From an uncultured Prevotella sp. (GTDB lineage Bacteria; Bacteroidota; Bacteroidia; Bacteroidales; Bacteroidaceae): a stretch of 15,408 bases of DNA. The DNA lies in the NCBI GenBank assembly GCA_900770845.1, contig CAAGLS010000232.1, positions 1-15,408 on the forward strand. The letters are read 5' to 3'. A program made the translations under genes and the position numbers. The notes beneath the pieces are model-generated. The model searched no databases. It worked only from the letters and a program-made list of their open reading frames with translations, and had not been told where the DNA came from. Shown here in pieces: positions 6,497 through 15,192 of the stretch; within the stretch, counting starts at the first letter, position 1, and each line of letters opens with the position of its first letter.

Positions 6497-7948
6497 ATGA
6501 AAGTCTTTTTACGTATTATTCTGTTTCTCGTCTTTCTTATGGCGAACCAAGCTGTCTTCAGCAGCGTAAAGGAAGTGAACTCCATCGCGGAACTTAAACA
6601 GTGCGGCTATGGCACAGTGAAGTACAATATCGCCCAAGGCACGCAGGTTGTGGCTCTGATATCCGACTATTCCGGTGACAACCTGTTTCTTTGGGACGGT
6701 GAAGAAGGTGTGCGGATAACAGGCTTGCAGAGTGGCTACCTGTCCCAGACCCTTGCTGGCGTGAAGCCTGGGCAGAGTGTCAGTGGATTCATCACGGGCA
6801 CCTACAGTGCCACGCAAGGCATCATGAACAACCTTAGCTGCACACCCGGGGATTACTATCCCAACGATACCCTGCATCTGGAACTCGGTGGCGAGGGAAT
6901 GCTCACGCCAAAGGCAGTCACTGTGGAGGAACTCAACAAGGCGCAAGGCAGCCTCGACTATGTCAACTCCTACGTGAAGGTGCATGGAGTGCCTGCCTAC
7001 TACAACTATGCTAACGTGTTCTTTGATGACAGTTTCACAAACAGCATAGCTTTGGCAAACGATTTCTCTGTCATTCCCTACGACAGCTTGAACGGCTATA
7101 ACAATCAGAAAGGTTACTTCACGGGTATCGTCAACGCCACACAGTCCCACTATTCCAGCACCTACGGCCTCGACGTTGTCGACTCAGCTTGGTTTGAGAG
7201 CGAGGGGATGGCGGATGCCAAGAAAGTGGAATGGGATGCTTTGAGAACCGACAGCATTGTCACCGCACCGTTGGCTGATGTTACCATCAAGAACCTGAAC
7301 ATGGAAGCTGGCGGGTTCTATCCGCTTTGTCTTCCGTTCAATGTCGGCTCGGAACTTGTCAAAGAAGTCTTTGGTGGCGACATGAAGGCCTATGCCATGG
7401 ATGTCTCCAATAGCAGCATGGAAACAGGAAAGGCTACATTCGCCTTCAAGGCTTACGACGTTGACTCCTACGGAGGTTTCTATGCTGGCAGTCCTGTGAT
7501 TGTCATGCCCTCCAAAGATGTTGATGAGGCCTCTTTTGGCGGTGTCTCCATCAGCTCCACGTCGCCTGGCCAGAGCTCCTACACCGACTGGACCACATAC
7601 GAGTCGATGGCGTTCAAGGGTACCTTTGCCCCTTATGCCTTGATGCCGGCCGACCTGTTTGTCTCTACAGAGGGTGTCCTTGCTAATCCTGCCCAGAAAG
7701 GAGATTCCCTGAGGGCTTTCGGAGCCTACTTCTCCGTGCCTGTAAGTGTCTATGGCGACCAGCCGTCAGCCCAAACGGTGAGTCTTGTGATTGACGGAGT
7801 GGCCTTGTCCATAGCCCATGTCGCAACCTGTCGTCCTGTGGCAGATGGCTGTGTCTACACGATCAACGGTGTTCGTGTGGACAAGAATGCTCTGAAAAGT
7901 GGCAAGGGCATATACGTTGTCAATGGAAAGAAAATCCTGGTCAAATAA
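6497..7948 (+). CDS. Secreted protein of unknown function with T9SS sorting tail
   Basis: This is a 483-residue protein. I chose ATG 6497 over the in-frame ATG at 6446 because MKVFLRIILFLVFLMANQAVFSS is a clean signal peptide and the earlier start would add a non-signal leader. Residues about 30-240 hold two similar beta-rich segments (VALISDYSGDNLFLWDGEEG... with GFITGTY; YVKVHGVPAYYNYANVFFDD... with GYFTGIVNA) that resemble tandem OB-fold-like units, though this is only a pattern judgement. Residues from about 265 contain LPFN at 279-282 and form a beta-rich module that also occurs in the leucine-rich-repeat protein at 13435. The end (452-483, YTINGVRV...GKGIYVVNGKKILVK) is a T9SS sorting signal. 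It is the first gene of an operon: the protease starts 20 bases after the stop. I do not recognise a specific function. Confidence 0.8.
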   Translation: MKVFLRIILFLVFLMANQAVFSSVKEVNSIAELKQCGYGTVKYNIAQGTQVVALISDYSGDNLFLWDGEEGVRITGLQSGYLSQTLAGVKPGQSVSGFITGTYSATQGIMNNLSCTPGDYYPNDTLHLELGGEGMLTPKAVTVEELNKAQGSLDYVNSYVKVHGVPAYYNYANVFFDDSFTNSIALANDFSVIPYDSLNGYNNQKGYFTGIVNATQSHYSSTYGLDVVDSAWFESEGMADAKKVEWDALRTDSIVTAPLADVTIKNLNMEAGGFYPLCLPFNVGSELVKEVFGGDMKAYAMDVSNSSMETGKATFAFKAYDVDSYGGFYAGSPVIVMPSKDVDEASFGGVSISSTSPGQSSYTDWTTYESMAFKGTFAPYALMPADLFVSTEGVLANPAQKGDSLRAFGAYFSVPVSVYGDQPSAQTVSLVIDGVALSIAHVATCRPVADGCVYTINGVRVDKNALKSGKGIYVVNGKKILVK

Positions 7949-7968
7949 CCTTATCAATCAGTAACGGA

Positions 7969-9747
7969 ATGACAACATCAAGAATCAGCTCGATCTTTCT
8001 CTCGTTGGTGTTGGCACTGAGCCCCATCATGGTTGGCGCAGTGCCCGCCTACCCTAAGCTCATATTGAAGAAGCAGGGCGATGGTACAAGTTTGAGGACT
8101 TACCTGAGAGGTGACGAATACGGGCATTACTACACAACGGAGGATGGAGCCATCCTGTCAGAAGGTTCCGATGGATTCCTCTACTATTCTGCGCTTGCGC
8201 AGGATGGAGTGATACAGGCCAGCAATGTTATGGCCAGCAACGTAGAGGACAGAGGTGCGGCAGAAAAAGAGTTTGTTGTCCATCAAGACAGGTCCGCCAT
8301 CTTGGAGGTGTTCCAGAGCCGACGTGAGCGTGCGCTGCAGTCGTCACGCCGCAATCCCCATCCGGCCGAAGTGAAGACGCTTGCCAAGGGAACGGTAAAC
8401 GGATTGGTGATACTCGTGGATTATCAAGACATCAAATTCTCTGTGCCGTCGCCCAACGAGGTCTTCAACCAACTCTACAATACAGAGAACTACATGGGTG
8501 ACTATGCCTCGGGAAGCGTGCGCGACTATTTCACCGACCAGTCGAAAGGTGTCTTCACGCCACATTTCGACATCGTTGGCCCGGTCACGCTGCCACATGC
8601 GAGAGCCTACTACGGAATGGAAGAGAAAGGAGCGGAGATGATCATCGATGCATGCAAGAAAGCCAAGGAGGACTTCCAAACCGATTTCTCCAAATATGAT
8701 GCTGACGGTGATGGCTACGTCGACTTCATCTTTGTGGTCTACGCTGGGTATGGCGAGGCGCAGGGAGGACCCACGGAGTCTGTATGGCCCAAAGCCGTGG
8801 ACTTGACCTACGAGAACTGGAAGACTTTTGATGGCCTTTACCTCGGCAAAAGTGCCTGCACTTGTGAGTTGCATGGAAACAGTGGCACACAACTGGATGG
8901 CATTGGCACCTGCTGCCATGAGTTCAGCCACATCTTGGGATTGCCCGATGTCTACGACACCAGCACTGCTGCGACCGGCTTTGGCATGAGCGACTGGGAC
9001 ATCATGGACCACGGTTGCTACAACGACGACTCAAAGACTCCCTCAGGCTACACGGCCATGGACAAATATACTGTTGGATGGCTGGAACCCAAGTCTCTGA
9101 CCTCCGCGGCGAATCTCTCACTCGGCGACCTGCAGTCAGCCAATGAGGCCTATTTCATCGTCAACCCCGCAAATAAGAACGAATTCTACACGTTGGAGAA
9201 CCGCCAGCCTACCAAATGGGATAAGGCTTTGCCCGGTCACGGACTTCTCGTGAGCCATGTGCATTATGTGCCAAGCCTCTGGCAGTCGAACAGGGTAAAT
9301 GCCTCCACAGGGGAATATGAGCATATCTCCCTTGTAGCCGCCGACAACAACAAATCGGCGAGTAGCTATCAGGGTGACCCCTATCCAGGCTCTTCTTCCA
9401 ACACCAGCCTCACCCCAAGCTCTTCGCCGGCCATCAGTTGGCGCATGGGCGGAGAGAATGCAACTCAGGCCGTCACAAACATAAGGGAGGATGGGCAGAC
9501 CATCTTCTTCGACTATAGCGATCAGGCCACGGGCGTACAACAGGTTGCGGCAGGCAATGGTCTCCTCTGCACCACGTCGGGACATACCTTGTCTGTCAGC
9601 AAAGGGAGAGGAAGACGTGTCTGCGTCTATTCGTCAACAGGAAGTCTGTCCGTCACCTCTTCAGCTCCCACGATGGTGGTGAGCCTGCAGAAAGGAATGT
9701 ATATTGTCTCCAACGGCATCGAACAACAAAAAGTAGTGATAAAATGA
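7969..9747 (+). CDS. Secreted M6 family zinc metalloprotease with T9SS sorting tail
   Basis: This is a 592-residue protein. A signal peptide (about 1-24, hydrophobic core SSIFLSLVLALSPIMVGA) is followed by an N-terminal propeptide-like region (about 25-140). The peptidase domain carries HEFSHILGLPD at 317-327, the HExxHxxGxxD zinc site of the M6 (immune inhibitor A-like) family: H317 and H321 bind zinc, E318 is catalytic and D327 is the third ligand. WDIMDHG, about 25 residues further on, fits the Met-turn region. DADGDGYVD (244-252) is a calcium-loop-like motif common in this family. The C-terminus (VCVYSSTG ... LQKGMYIVSN ... QKVVIK) is a T9SS sorting signal. The expected role is degradation of host or dietary proteins outside the cell. 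It starts 20 bases after the previous stop, and its TGA overlaps the ATG of the next gene, so translation is probably coupled. Confidence 0.93.
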   Translation: MTTSRISSIFLSLVLALSPIMVGAVPAYPKLILKKQGDGTSLRTYLRGDEYGHYYTTEDGAILSEGSDGFLYYSALAQDGVIQASNVMASNVEDRGAAEKEFVVHQDRSAILEVFQSRRERALQSSRRNPHPAEVKTLAKGTVNGLVILVDYQDIKFSVPSPNEVFNQLYNTENYMGDYASGSVRDYFTDQSKGVFTPHFDIVGPVTLPHARAYYGMEEKGAEMIIDACKKAKEDFQTDFSKYDADGDGYVDFIFVVYAGYGEAQGGPTESVWPKAVDLTYENWKTFDGLYLGKSACTCELHGNSGTQLDGIGTCCHEFSHILGLPDVYDTSTAATGFGMSDWDIMDHGCYNDDSKTPSGYTAMDKYTVGWLEPKSLTSAANLSLGDLQSANEAYFIVNPANKNEFYTLENRQPTKWDKALPGHGLLVSHVHYVPSLWQSNRVNASTGEYEHISLVAADNNKSASSYQGDPYPGSSSNTSLTPSSSPAISWRMGGENATQAVTNIREDGQTIFFDYSDQATGVQQVAAGNGLLCTTSGHTLSVSKGRGRRVCVYSSTGSLSVTSSAPTMVVSLQKGMYIVSNGIEQQKVVIK

Positions 9748-11864
9748 AAATAACACTGAACTATAAACGTGTGGCCCTCTTGTTGGCGGTTTTGTTGCAG
9801 TCCGTCGTCATGCTTGGCAATGTTCCGCATCGCCTTGTCTATGGCTTTTTTAGGACCAACGGTACGAACTCCTACGGACTTGGGAAATTCTATCTCGACA
9901 ATTTGCAGGACATCAACATCATACAGCCGGGCGACGGTGAGCAGGCCATCTTCTGCGGAGCTTGCGCCGACGGCATATACTACACCTGCGAATATCGTTA
10001 CTCGCTCACCGAGGGCCCTGTCCCTTCGGGCTTCTATGCCTATAACATCGCCACAGGCACAACGGAAAAAGTCGGCGACTATTCAACGGACACCTCCAAT
10101 CCGCAGCTGAAATTCCAGGACATGACCTACGACTACTCTACAAAGACTATGTATGCCATTGGTTTTGAGATGGGTCAATCCTCTCTCTTCACTGTGGAAC
10201 TGTCGGATGGTAAGTTCACCAAAGTGACCGACATCGACCAAAGTGGTGCGGGCACCCTTGCCTGTGACATGAAAGGCAATCTCTACACCATAGGGCAGGA
10301 CGGTGCGCTCTATGGGGTTGACAAGCAGTCGGGCAAATGCACGAAGATTTGCGATACAGGACTCTCAGGGTTGGCAGGAAGCCAGACCATGGAGTTCGAC
10401 CATACCAACGGCAAGCTCTACTGGGCTGCCTACACGCTCTATCCAAGTGGCCACAGTGGAGAGACGTTCATGGAGTGCATCGAGTTGGGCGACGGCAATG
10501 CGACAGTGACCGAATTGGGCCAGTTGGGCAGCGGCGCAAGCCTACAAGGAATGTATATCCCCTACGTAGTGGATGGTGACGATGCTCCCGCCGCCCCGCA
10601 AGACATTCAGGTGACGCCGGCTCCCGAAGGACAGTTGGACGCTACCTTGTCATGGACAACGCCAACTGCGACGTTCGGCGGCGACGTTTTGACCGACCTC
10701 AACTCGGTGACCATCTTGCGCAATGGGGAACAGATAGCCAAAATTCCAGTTGCTGAGGGAGGCAAGAAAATGAGTTATCACGACACAGGCCTTTCTTCGT
10801 CTGGAGAGTATAGGTACACTCTGTTCGCCTCAAACAAAACAGGTGATGGCGAGAGGGGCGACCAGTTTGCCTACATAGGCAAGGACAGTCCCGACCGGCC
10901 TTCCGCCATCCAGGCTTCGGTGGGCGAAGGCTGCCGGAACATCCACTTGTCGTGGAAAGCACCAGCAAAAGGACGCCACAATGGATTCTTTTCCAAGGAG
11001 GGACTCCATTACAGGATTGAGAGGCTGCCGGATTCGGCTGTCGTGGCCGACAACATCACCGACACGGCTTTTACGGACAACAGCATTCCACGACTTGGCA
11101 AATACGCCTACAATGTGTATGCTGTGAACCCGTTTGGAGAGTCGGCCGAGAGGACTGCGGATGGATGGGTGTTGGGCAAGGCCATTGATGTTGAAGACGG
11201 TGTGCCGCTCGTGCAGGACTTCAGCAACGAGAAATACTTGGAGAACCAGTGGACCATCGTCGACGGAAATGGTGACGGCTACAGTTGGATGTTCAACACT
11301 CTGGCTCCGCAATATCAGTTCAGGAGCCAGTCCACGGGGGCTGAGTATTTCATCAACCCTGGCATACAGAACGAGGGCAACGATGCTGACGAATGGCTCA
11401 TTTCTCCCCCCATCGCTTTCAAGAGTGGCAAGACATATTATGTCACGGTGAGTGGGCGCGTCTATTCGGAAGAGAATGTCGTCATCACAACGGGTTCCAC
11501 TAACGAGACGGCCAAGCAAGAAGAGGCCGGCAGGTTGACGATGGACTACGACGCATCCACCGACGATGGTGTCTCGCCGATTCCGTTCAGCGACTATACG
11601 GTGACGCTGAAGCCCATGGCCAAAGACGACACCCTGTGCGTGGGCTTGCATCTCGTTACCCCATATCCTACGAATGACTACTCCATGCTCCAGATTGGCT
11701 CGATAAGCATCAGCACGGACGAATACGCTGGCATAGTTGATTGGAGAGACGCGGGGACGACAGACAAGATATACAATCTTCAGGGCGTGTATCTTGGCAA
11801 TGACATGTTGCGGTTGCCAAAGGGCATCTACATCAGGAACGGTAGGAAGATAATTGCCAGATAG
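9744..11864 (+). CDS. Secreted adhesin with FN3 and choice-of-anchor J (cleaved adhesin) domains and T9SS tail
   Basis: This is a 706-residue protein. After a signal peptide (about 1-26) comes a repeat-rich beta domain (about 30-275; segments such as GFYAYNIATGTTEKVGDY and LYTIGQDGALYGVDKQSGK look like propeller blades). Two FN3-like domains follow (about 282-372 and 386-478; LSWTTP, LSWKAP, YRYTLFASN). Next is a domain at about 487-660 with VQDFSN, DGYSW and DEWLISPPIAFKSGKTYYV, matching the cleaved-adhesin/choice-of-anchor J family known from gingipain and haemagglutinin regions. The end (676-706, IYNLQGVYLG...LPKGIYIRNGRKIIAR) is a clear T9SS sorting signal. Binding of host or matrix glycoproteins is likely; the ligand is unknown. 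The start overlaps the protease stop by 4 bases (ATGA). It is the last gene of the operon, followed by a hairpin at 11910-11942. Confidence 0.85.
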   Translation: MKITLNYKRVALLLAVLLQSVVMLGNVPHRLVYGFFRTNGTNSYGLGKFYLDNLQDINIIQPGDGEQAIFCGACADGIYYTCEYRYSLTEGPVPSGFYAYNIATGTTEKVGDYSTDTSNPQLKFQDMTYDYSTKTMYAIGFEMGQSSLFTVELSDGKFTKVTDIDQSGAGTLACDMKGNLYTIGQDGALYGVDKQSGKCTKICDTGLSGLAGSQTMEFDHTNGKLYWAAYTLYPSGHSGETFMECIELGDGNATVTELGQLGSGASLQGMYIPYVVDGDDAPAAPQDIQVTPAPEGQLDATLSWTTPTATFGGDVLTDLNSVTILRNGEQIAKIPVAEGGKKMSYHDTGLSSSGEYRYTLFASNKTGDGERGDQFAYIGKDSPDRPSAIQASVGEGCRNIHLSWKAPAKGRHNGFFSKEGLHYRIERLPDSAVVADNITDTAFTDNSIPRLGKYAYNVYAVNPFGESAERTADGWVLGKAIDVEDGVPLVQDFSNEKYLENQWTIVDGNGDGYSWMFNTLAPQYQFRSQSTGAEYFINPGIQNEGNDADEWLISPPIAFKSGKTYYVTVSGRVYSEENVVITTGSTNETAKQEEAGRLTMDYDASTDDGVSPIPFSDYTVTLKPMAKDDTLCVGLHLVTPYPTNDYSMLQIGSISISTDEYAGIVDWRDAGTTDKIYNLQGVYLGNDMLRLPKGIYIRNGRKIIAR

Positions 11865-11909
11865 CAGGATCCTGCAGGATCTTTGCCCCGCAAGTCCTCA
11901 CAACCATCA

Positions 11910-11942
11910 CTCCCCCCGACGGCTATAGGCTGTCGGGGGGAG
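11910..11942 (+). terminator. Strong hairpin at the end of the first T9SS operon
   Basis: CTCCCCCCGAC (11910-11920) pairs perfectly over 11 bases with GTCGGGGGGAG (11932-11942). There is no T tract directly after it, so it may stop transcription weakly or protect the 3' end. From the stop codon onward this 3' region aligns without gaps to that of the gene ending at 15147. Confidence 0.55.
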
Positions 11943-12021
11943 AGAACCCCTCCGCTATAATCCTTTTGGAGCTACTGGATTTTACTTTCGACTGGAAATC
12001 GATACATTTTTATCATTTTTA

Positions 12022-12053
12022 TTTGGAACTTTACTACTTTTATTTTATATTTG
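12022..12053 (+). promoter_or_regulatory. Bacteroidetes-type promoter of the second operon
   Basis: TTTG (12022-12025) is followed after exactly 20 bases by TATATTTG (12046-12053), an exact match to the TTTG-N(19-21)-TAnnTTTG consensus in a very A/T-rich setting. Transcription should start near 12060, giving a leader of about 27 bases before ATG 12087. It shows that the second operon can be transcribed independently of the first. Confidence 0.75.
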
Positions 12054-12086
12054 CCAACAGAAATCTAACTAAACATTTGTTTTTCA

Positions 12087-13403
12087 ATGAAAAGAATCCT
12101 ACCTCTTTTTATGTTGCTGTTGTCTACCGTTATGGCCTATCCACAAGGCGAAAAACTGGAAGTAGCAGCCTATGGACAGACCATCGTCGAGGTCGGCAAG
12201 CCCTCGACGCTAAGCCTCTACACTTTCAATGCTTGCGACAATCCCATCACGAGAATTGACTATTGGATAGAGTGCGATGGCGACACTACGCGCGGCAACC
12301 TGCTCTTGGAGAAAGCCATAGGGCGGGGCGTGGCAACCGCTGTCAACATTCCTTTGCCTCCCTTCAACTCCTTTCCACGCTTTCAGCTCAGTGTGGGTAT
12401 AGACAGCGTGAACGGGTTGCCCAACGGGGCCGAGACCAAAGTGGGCGGAGGTTGGGTGCTGCCCGTGACGCAAAAGGCAAGGCATCGTGTCTTCATAGAG
12501 GAGTTTACCGGCACTTGGTGTCCCAATTGTCCACGCGGCATTGTGGCCTTGGAAAAATTGGAAAGGCTTTATGGCGACAGTGTGGTCATGGCAGCCATTC
12601 ACAATGATGACGTTATGGCCTGCAAGGGCTATGGCAGCGTAACGCAGAATGTGGAGGGGCTGCCCTACGCCTTTGTTGACAGATGGATTGGTGGGGATCC
12701 CTACTGGGGAACAGGCTACGCGGGCTTCGGCATGAGGGACATAGTGGGCCGGTGCCTCAGCATGGGAGCCGAGGCTACCTTGGACATCACGAAAGCTTTG
12801 TGGAACGAGGACTCCACGGCTATCAGTCTTACGACGGCCAGCACCTTTTTCTGTCAGGCTGCCGCTGCCGACTATGCCTTAGGATATGTGGTTACTGAAG
12901 ATGCCATGAGAGGCGAGGGGAGCGGGTGGTATCAGGCAAACAACTTGATGAATGACCTGGAGTTTGCCTTCGACGACGACTTCAAACGGTTTTACGAGGG
13001 TGGAAAGCAAATCAAGAACATGACCTACAACCACGTTGCCGTTGGGGGATGGAAGCCAGGGAGTGGCTACGACAACTGTTTCGGTGGCTCCATAGAGGAA
13101 GGGTATGAAATGACCGCGGACAAGACGCTCGACATTTCGGCTATCAACATGATACAGGACAAGAGCAAGATCAAGGTCATTGCCCTGCTTATAGACAGGA
13201 AATTGGGCAGGATAGCCAACGTGGCTGAGAGCAGTGTGTCCGCCTCTACATCCGACGCGCTTCCCCGCATATCCCTCACGTGGGGGCAAAGACGTATGGC
13301 CAAGGCCTATCAAGCTGACGGTCGCCTTACCACCCGAACCAGTGGCGGACTGATCATTGAGCAGCAGGAAGATGGAACGGTGAGGAAGTACCTTACTAAA
13401 TAA
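12087..13403 (+). CDS. Omp28-like secreted protein with thioredoxin-fold CPNC motif
   Basis: This is a 438-residue protein. Signal peptide MKRILPLFMLLLSTVMA is followed by an Ig-like beta region (about 20-125) and then a thioredoxin-like segment beginning RVFIEEFTGTWCPNCPRG. The redox motif C145-P-N-C148 sits at the usual place after the first strand. This arrangement is that of the Omp28-related outer-membrane/surface family of Bacteroidetes. Whether it acts as an oxidoreductase or only uses the fold for binding is unknown. The C-terminus (AYQADGRL...GGLIIEQQEDGTVRKYLTK) is a divergent version of the T9SS tail seen in its neighbours: the turn and the basic end are present but the GxYI strand is altered. 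It is the first gene of the second operon, with a near-consensus promoter, and the next gene starts 31 bases after its stop. Confidence 0.82.
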   Translation: MKRILPLFMLLLSTVMAYPQGEKLEVAAYGQTIVEVGKPSTLSLYTFNACDNPITRIDYWIECDGDTTRGNLLLEKAIGRGVATAVNIPLPPFNSFPRFQLSVGIDSVNGLPNGAETKVGGGWVLPVTQKARHRVFIEEFTGTWCPNCPRGIVALEKLERLYGDSVVMAAIHNDDVMACKGYGSVTQNVEGLPYAFVDRWIGGDPYWGTGYAGFGMRDIVGRCLSMGAEATLDITKALWNEDSTAISLTTASTFFCQAAAADYALGYVVTEDAMRGEGSGWYQANNLMNDLEFAFDDDFKRFYEGGKQIKNMTYNHVAVGGWKPGSGYDNCFGGSIEEGYEMTADKTLDISAINMIQDKSKIKVIALLIDRKLGRIANVAESSVSASTSDALPRISLTWGQRRMAKAYQADGRLTTRTSGGLIIEQQEDGTVRKYLTK

Positions 13404-13434
13404 CTCATTCTTAATCTCTACAAAATCAAAACTT

Positions 13435-15147
13435 ATGAGGAAAAATTTACTGTTATTACTGATGTTGTGCATCGCGACAGTCGCAGGTGCGCAGGAGGAG
13501 GACGACTCTGTAGTCGTCAGAAACGTGGACATCGTGCTGGAGAAGGCTGGAACACTCGACTCCGTGCTTAAGGACATGACGCCAAAGACCATCACTGGCC
13601 TGAAGATAACGGGCGAGATCAATGGTTCCGACGTGTATGTGTTGCGCGATTTGTGTACCAACCATTATTATACCGAGGACAACGGTCTGCTGCACAAGCT
13701 CGATTTGACCGACGCACGCATCGTTGCCGGCGGTCTGAGCTATTTCGACGACGTGGAGTATGGTGGCGACGGATCGTCAAAATACACGGAGGATGATGTC
13801 ATTGGCGAGTTGATGTTCTACCAGTGCAGCCAGCTCGACACGCTCTTGCTGCCCAAGAACGTGAAGGCTGTGGGCAAGGGTGCTTTTCAGGACTTGACGC
13901 TCTTGAAGGACTTGCACCTCCCCGAGACGGTCACCAAGATAGGACAGGCTGCCTTCCGAGGCTGCAACTCGCTCGCGGCAGTGAACATTCCCGAGGGCAT
14001 CGACTCCATCGCGCCTTACACCTTTGGCTACTGCGAGGCCCTTGCTTCCATCACGCTTCCCTCCACTCTCCGCTTCATTGGCATGGGAGGATTCATGAAA
14101 TGCACCTCCTTGGAGAGTGTTACGGTGCCAGAGGGAGTTGACAGTTTGGGAATGGGTGCCTTCATGACATGCGACGCTCTTCGCATCGTCCACCTGCCTT
14201 CCACCCTGCGGGGCATGGCACGCTTTGCCTTTGGCAATGCTGAGGCTATGGACAGTGTCTACATTGCTGCGACGACACCTCCCGCCGGTGTGCCCGACGT
14301 GTTCTCTGGCATGCCTTCCGCTGCCGTGCTGATAGTGCCGGTGGGTTGCGTGGAGAGCTATGAGAACTCGCCTATCTTCAATGTGTTCCAGCATATCATC
14401 GAACTTTCGCCGGTCATCACGGATGCATTGGTGCTGAGTTCTACCGACTATAACAACACCTACGACTTGGAACAGAAATTGGGTGAGACGATGGATGTCG
14501 TCATCAAGCGTCCCGTTAAGGCAGACGAGTGGGATGCCATATCACTTCCTTTCAATCTTTCCGCCGACGAGATTGGGGAATATTTCGGACCATCGGCTGT
14601 GGTGCAGAGGATAATGCGTTTGGGCGATGTTGCCAAGGGTGAGCCTGAGCATAGCGTCGTGGTGAAGGATACGACGGCCATGGAGGCCGGTATGCCCTAC
14701 CTGCTCAAGGCAAGTGTCTCCACGGACAGCATCAGATACAAGAACGTAACCATAGAGCGGTCGACAGGCGTAACCCAAATGCTGGACGAGAGTGATGAGA
14801 ACTATTCCTACGCATACGCTTATTTCAGCTGTGCCGACATGTTGGGTAGCGGTGCCTACCTCATTCAGCCTGATGGCTCGATGGCTTGTGCTCCGAATGC
14901 AAGCAGTGGGTTGGAAATCTATGAGGCCCCGGGCTTCTTTGTCAGCTTCTATCTTCCTGACAGCTGGGGGCAGGACGCTAAGGTGAGCGTCGTGAAAGAA
15001 GAGGTCTACAACTCCATCGGCAACATGGCTGTGGAAAAGGCTTGCGACAACAGAATTTACAACCTTAGCGGCATGGTAATGAACACCAAGGGCAAGCTGC
15101 CCAAGGGTGTATACATCAAGAACGGAAGGAAGATTGTTGTCAGATAG
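13435..15147 (+). CDS. BspA-type leucine-rich-repeat surface protein with T9SS sorting tail
   Basis: This is a 570-residue protein. The signal peptide is about 1-19 with cleavage likely before Q20 (VAGA/QEED). Six 23-residue leucine-rich repeats of the BspA/LRR_5 type cover residues 134-271 (for example LKDLHLPETVTKIGQAAFRG, then CNS), with a seventh partial repeat after. A typical capping segment follows (VFSGMPSAAVLIVPVGCVESY). Residues about 340-520 form a beta-rich module with ISLPFNLS at 369-376, related to the module in the 6497 protein. Residues 541-570 (IYNLSGM...LPKGVYIKNGRKIVVR) are a T9SS sorting signal. BspA-type proteins bind fibronectin, fibrinogen or other bacteria; the ligand here is unknown. 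It is the second gene of its operon and is followed by a strong terminator. Confidence 0.9.
   Translation: MRKNLLLLLMLCIATVAGAQEEDDSVVVRNVDIVLEKAGTLDSVLKDMTPKTITGLKITGEINGSDVYVLRDLCTNHYYTEDNGLLHKLDLTDARIVAGGLSYFDDVEYGGDGSSKYTEDDVIGELMFYQCSQLDTLLLPKNVKAVGKGAFQDLTLLKDLHLPETVTKIGQAAFRGCNSLAAVNIPEGIDSIAPYTFGYCEALASITLPSTLRFIGMGGFMKCTSLESVTVPEGVDSLGMGAFMTCDALRIVHLPSTLRGMARFAFGNAEAMDSVYIAATTPPAGVPDVFSGMPSAAVLIVPVGCVESYENSPIFNVFQHIIELSPVITDALVLSSTDYNNTYDLEQKLGETMDVVIKRPVKADEWDAISLPFNLSADEIGEYFGPSAVVQRIMRLGDVAKGEPEHSVVVKDTTAMEAGMPYLLKASVSTDSIRYKNVTIERSTGVTQMLDESDENYSYAYAYFSCADMLGSGAYLIQPDGSMACAPNASSGLEIYEAPGFFVSFYLPDSWGQDAKVSVVKEEVYNSIGNMAVEKACDNRIYNLSGMVMNTKGKLPKGVYIKNGRKIVVR
13834..14247 (+). repeat. 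Six 69-bp units encoding leucine-rich repeats
   Basis: Six consecutive in-frame 69-base units encode the 23-residue pattern LxxxxLPxxxxxIGxxAFxxCxx. At DNA level the units have diverged, so the array looks old and stable rather than recently expanded. Confidence 0.8.
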
Positions 15148-15192
15148 CGGGATTTCGTTGGGCCATTGCCTCGCAAGTCCTTACAACCATCG

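Noticed and set aside
10830..11651. 273-residue open frame antisense to the adhesin gene
   Set aside because: It lies wholly within a convincing coding region; the translation has no domain or signal peptide.
12879..13661. 260-residue minus-strand open frame across the Omp28-like/leucine-rich-repeat junction
   Set aside because: It spans two well-supported genes and their gap in antisense and has no family-like sequence.
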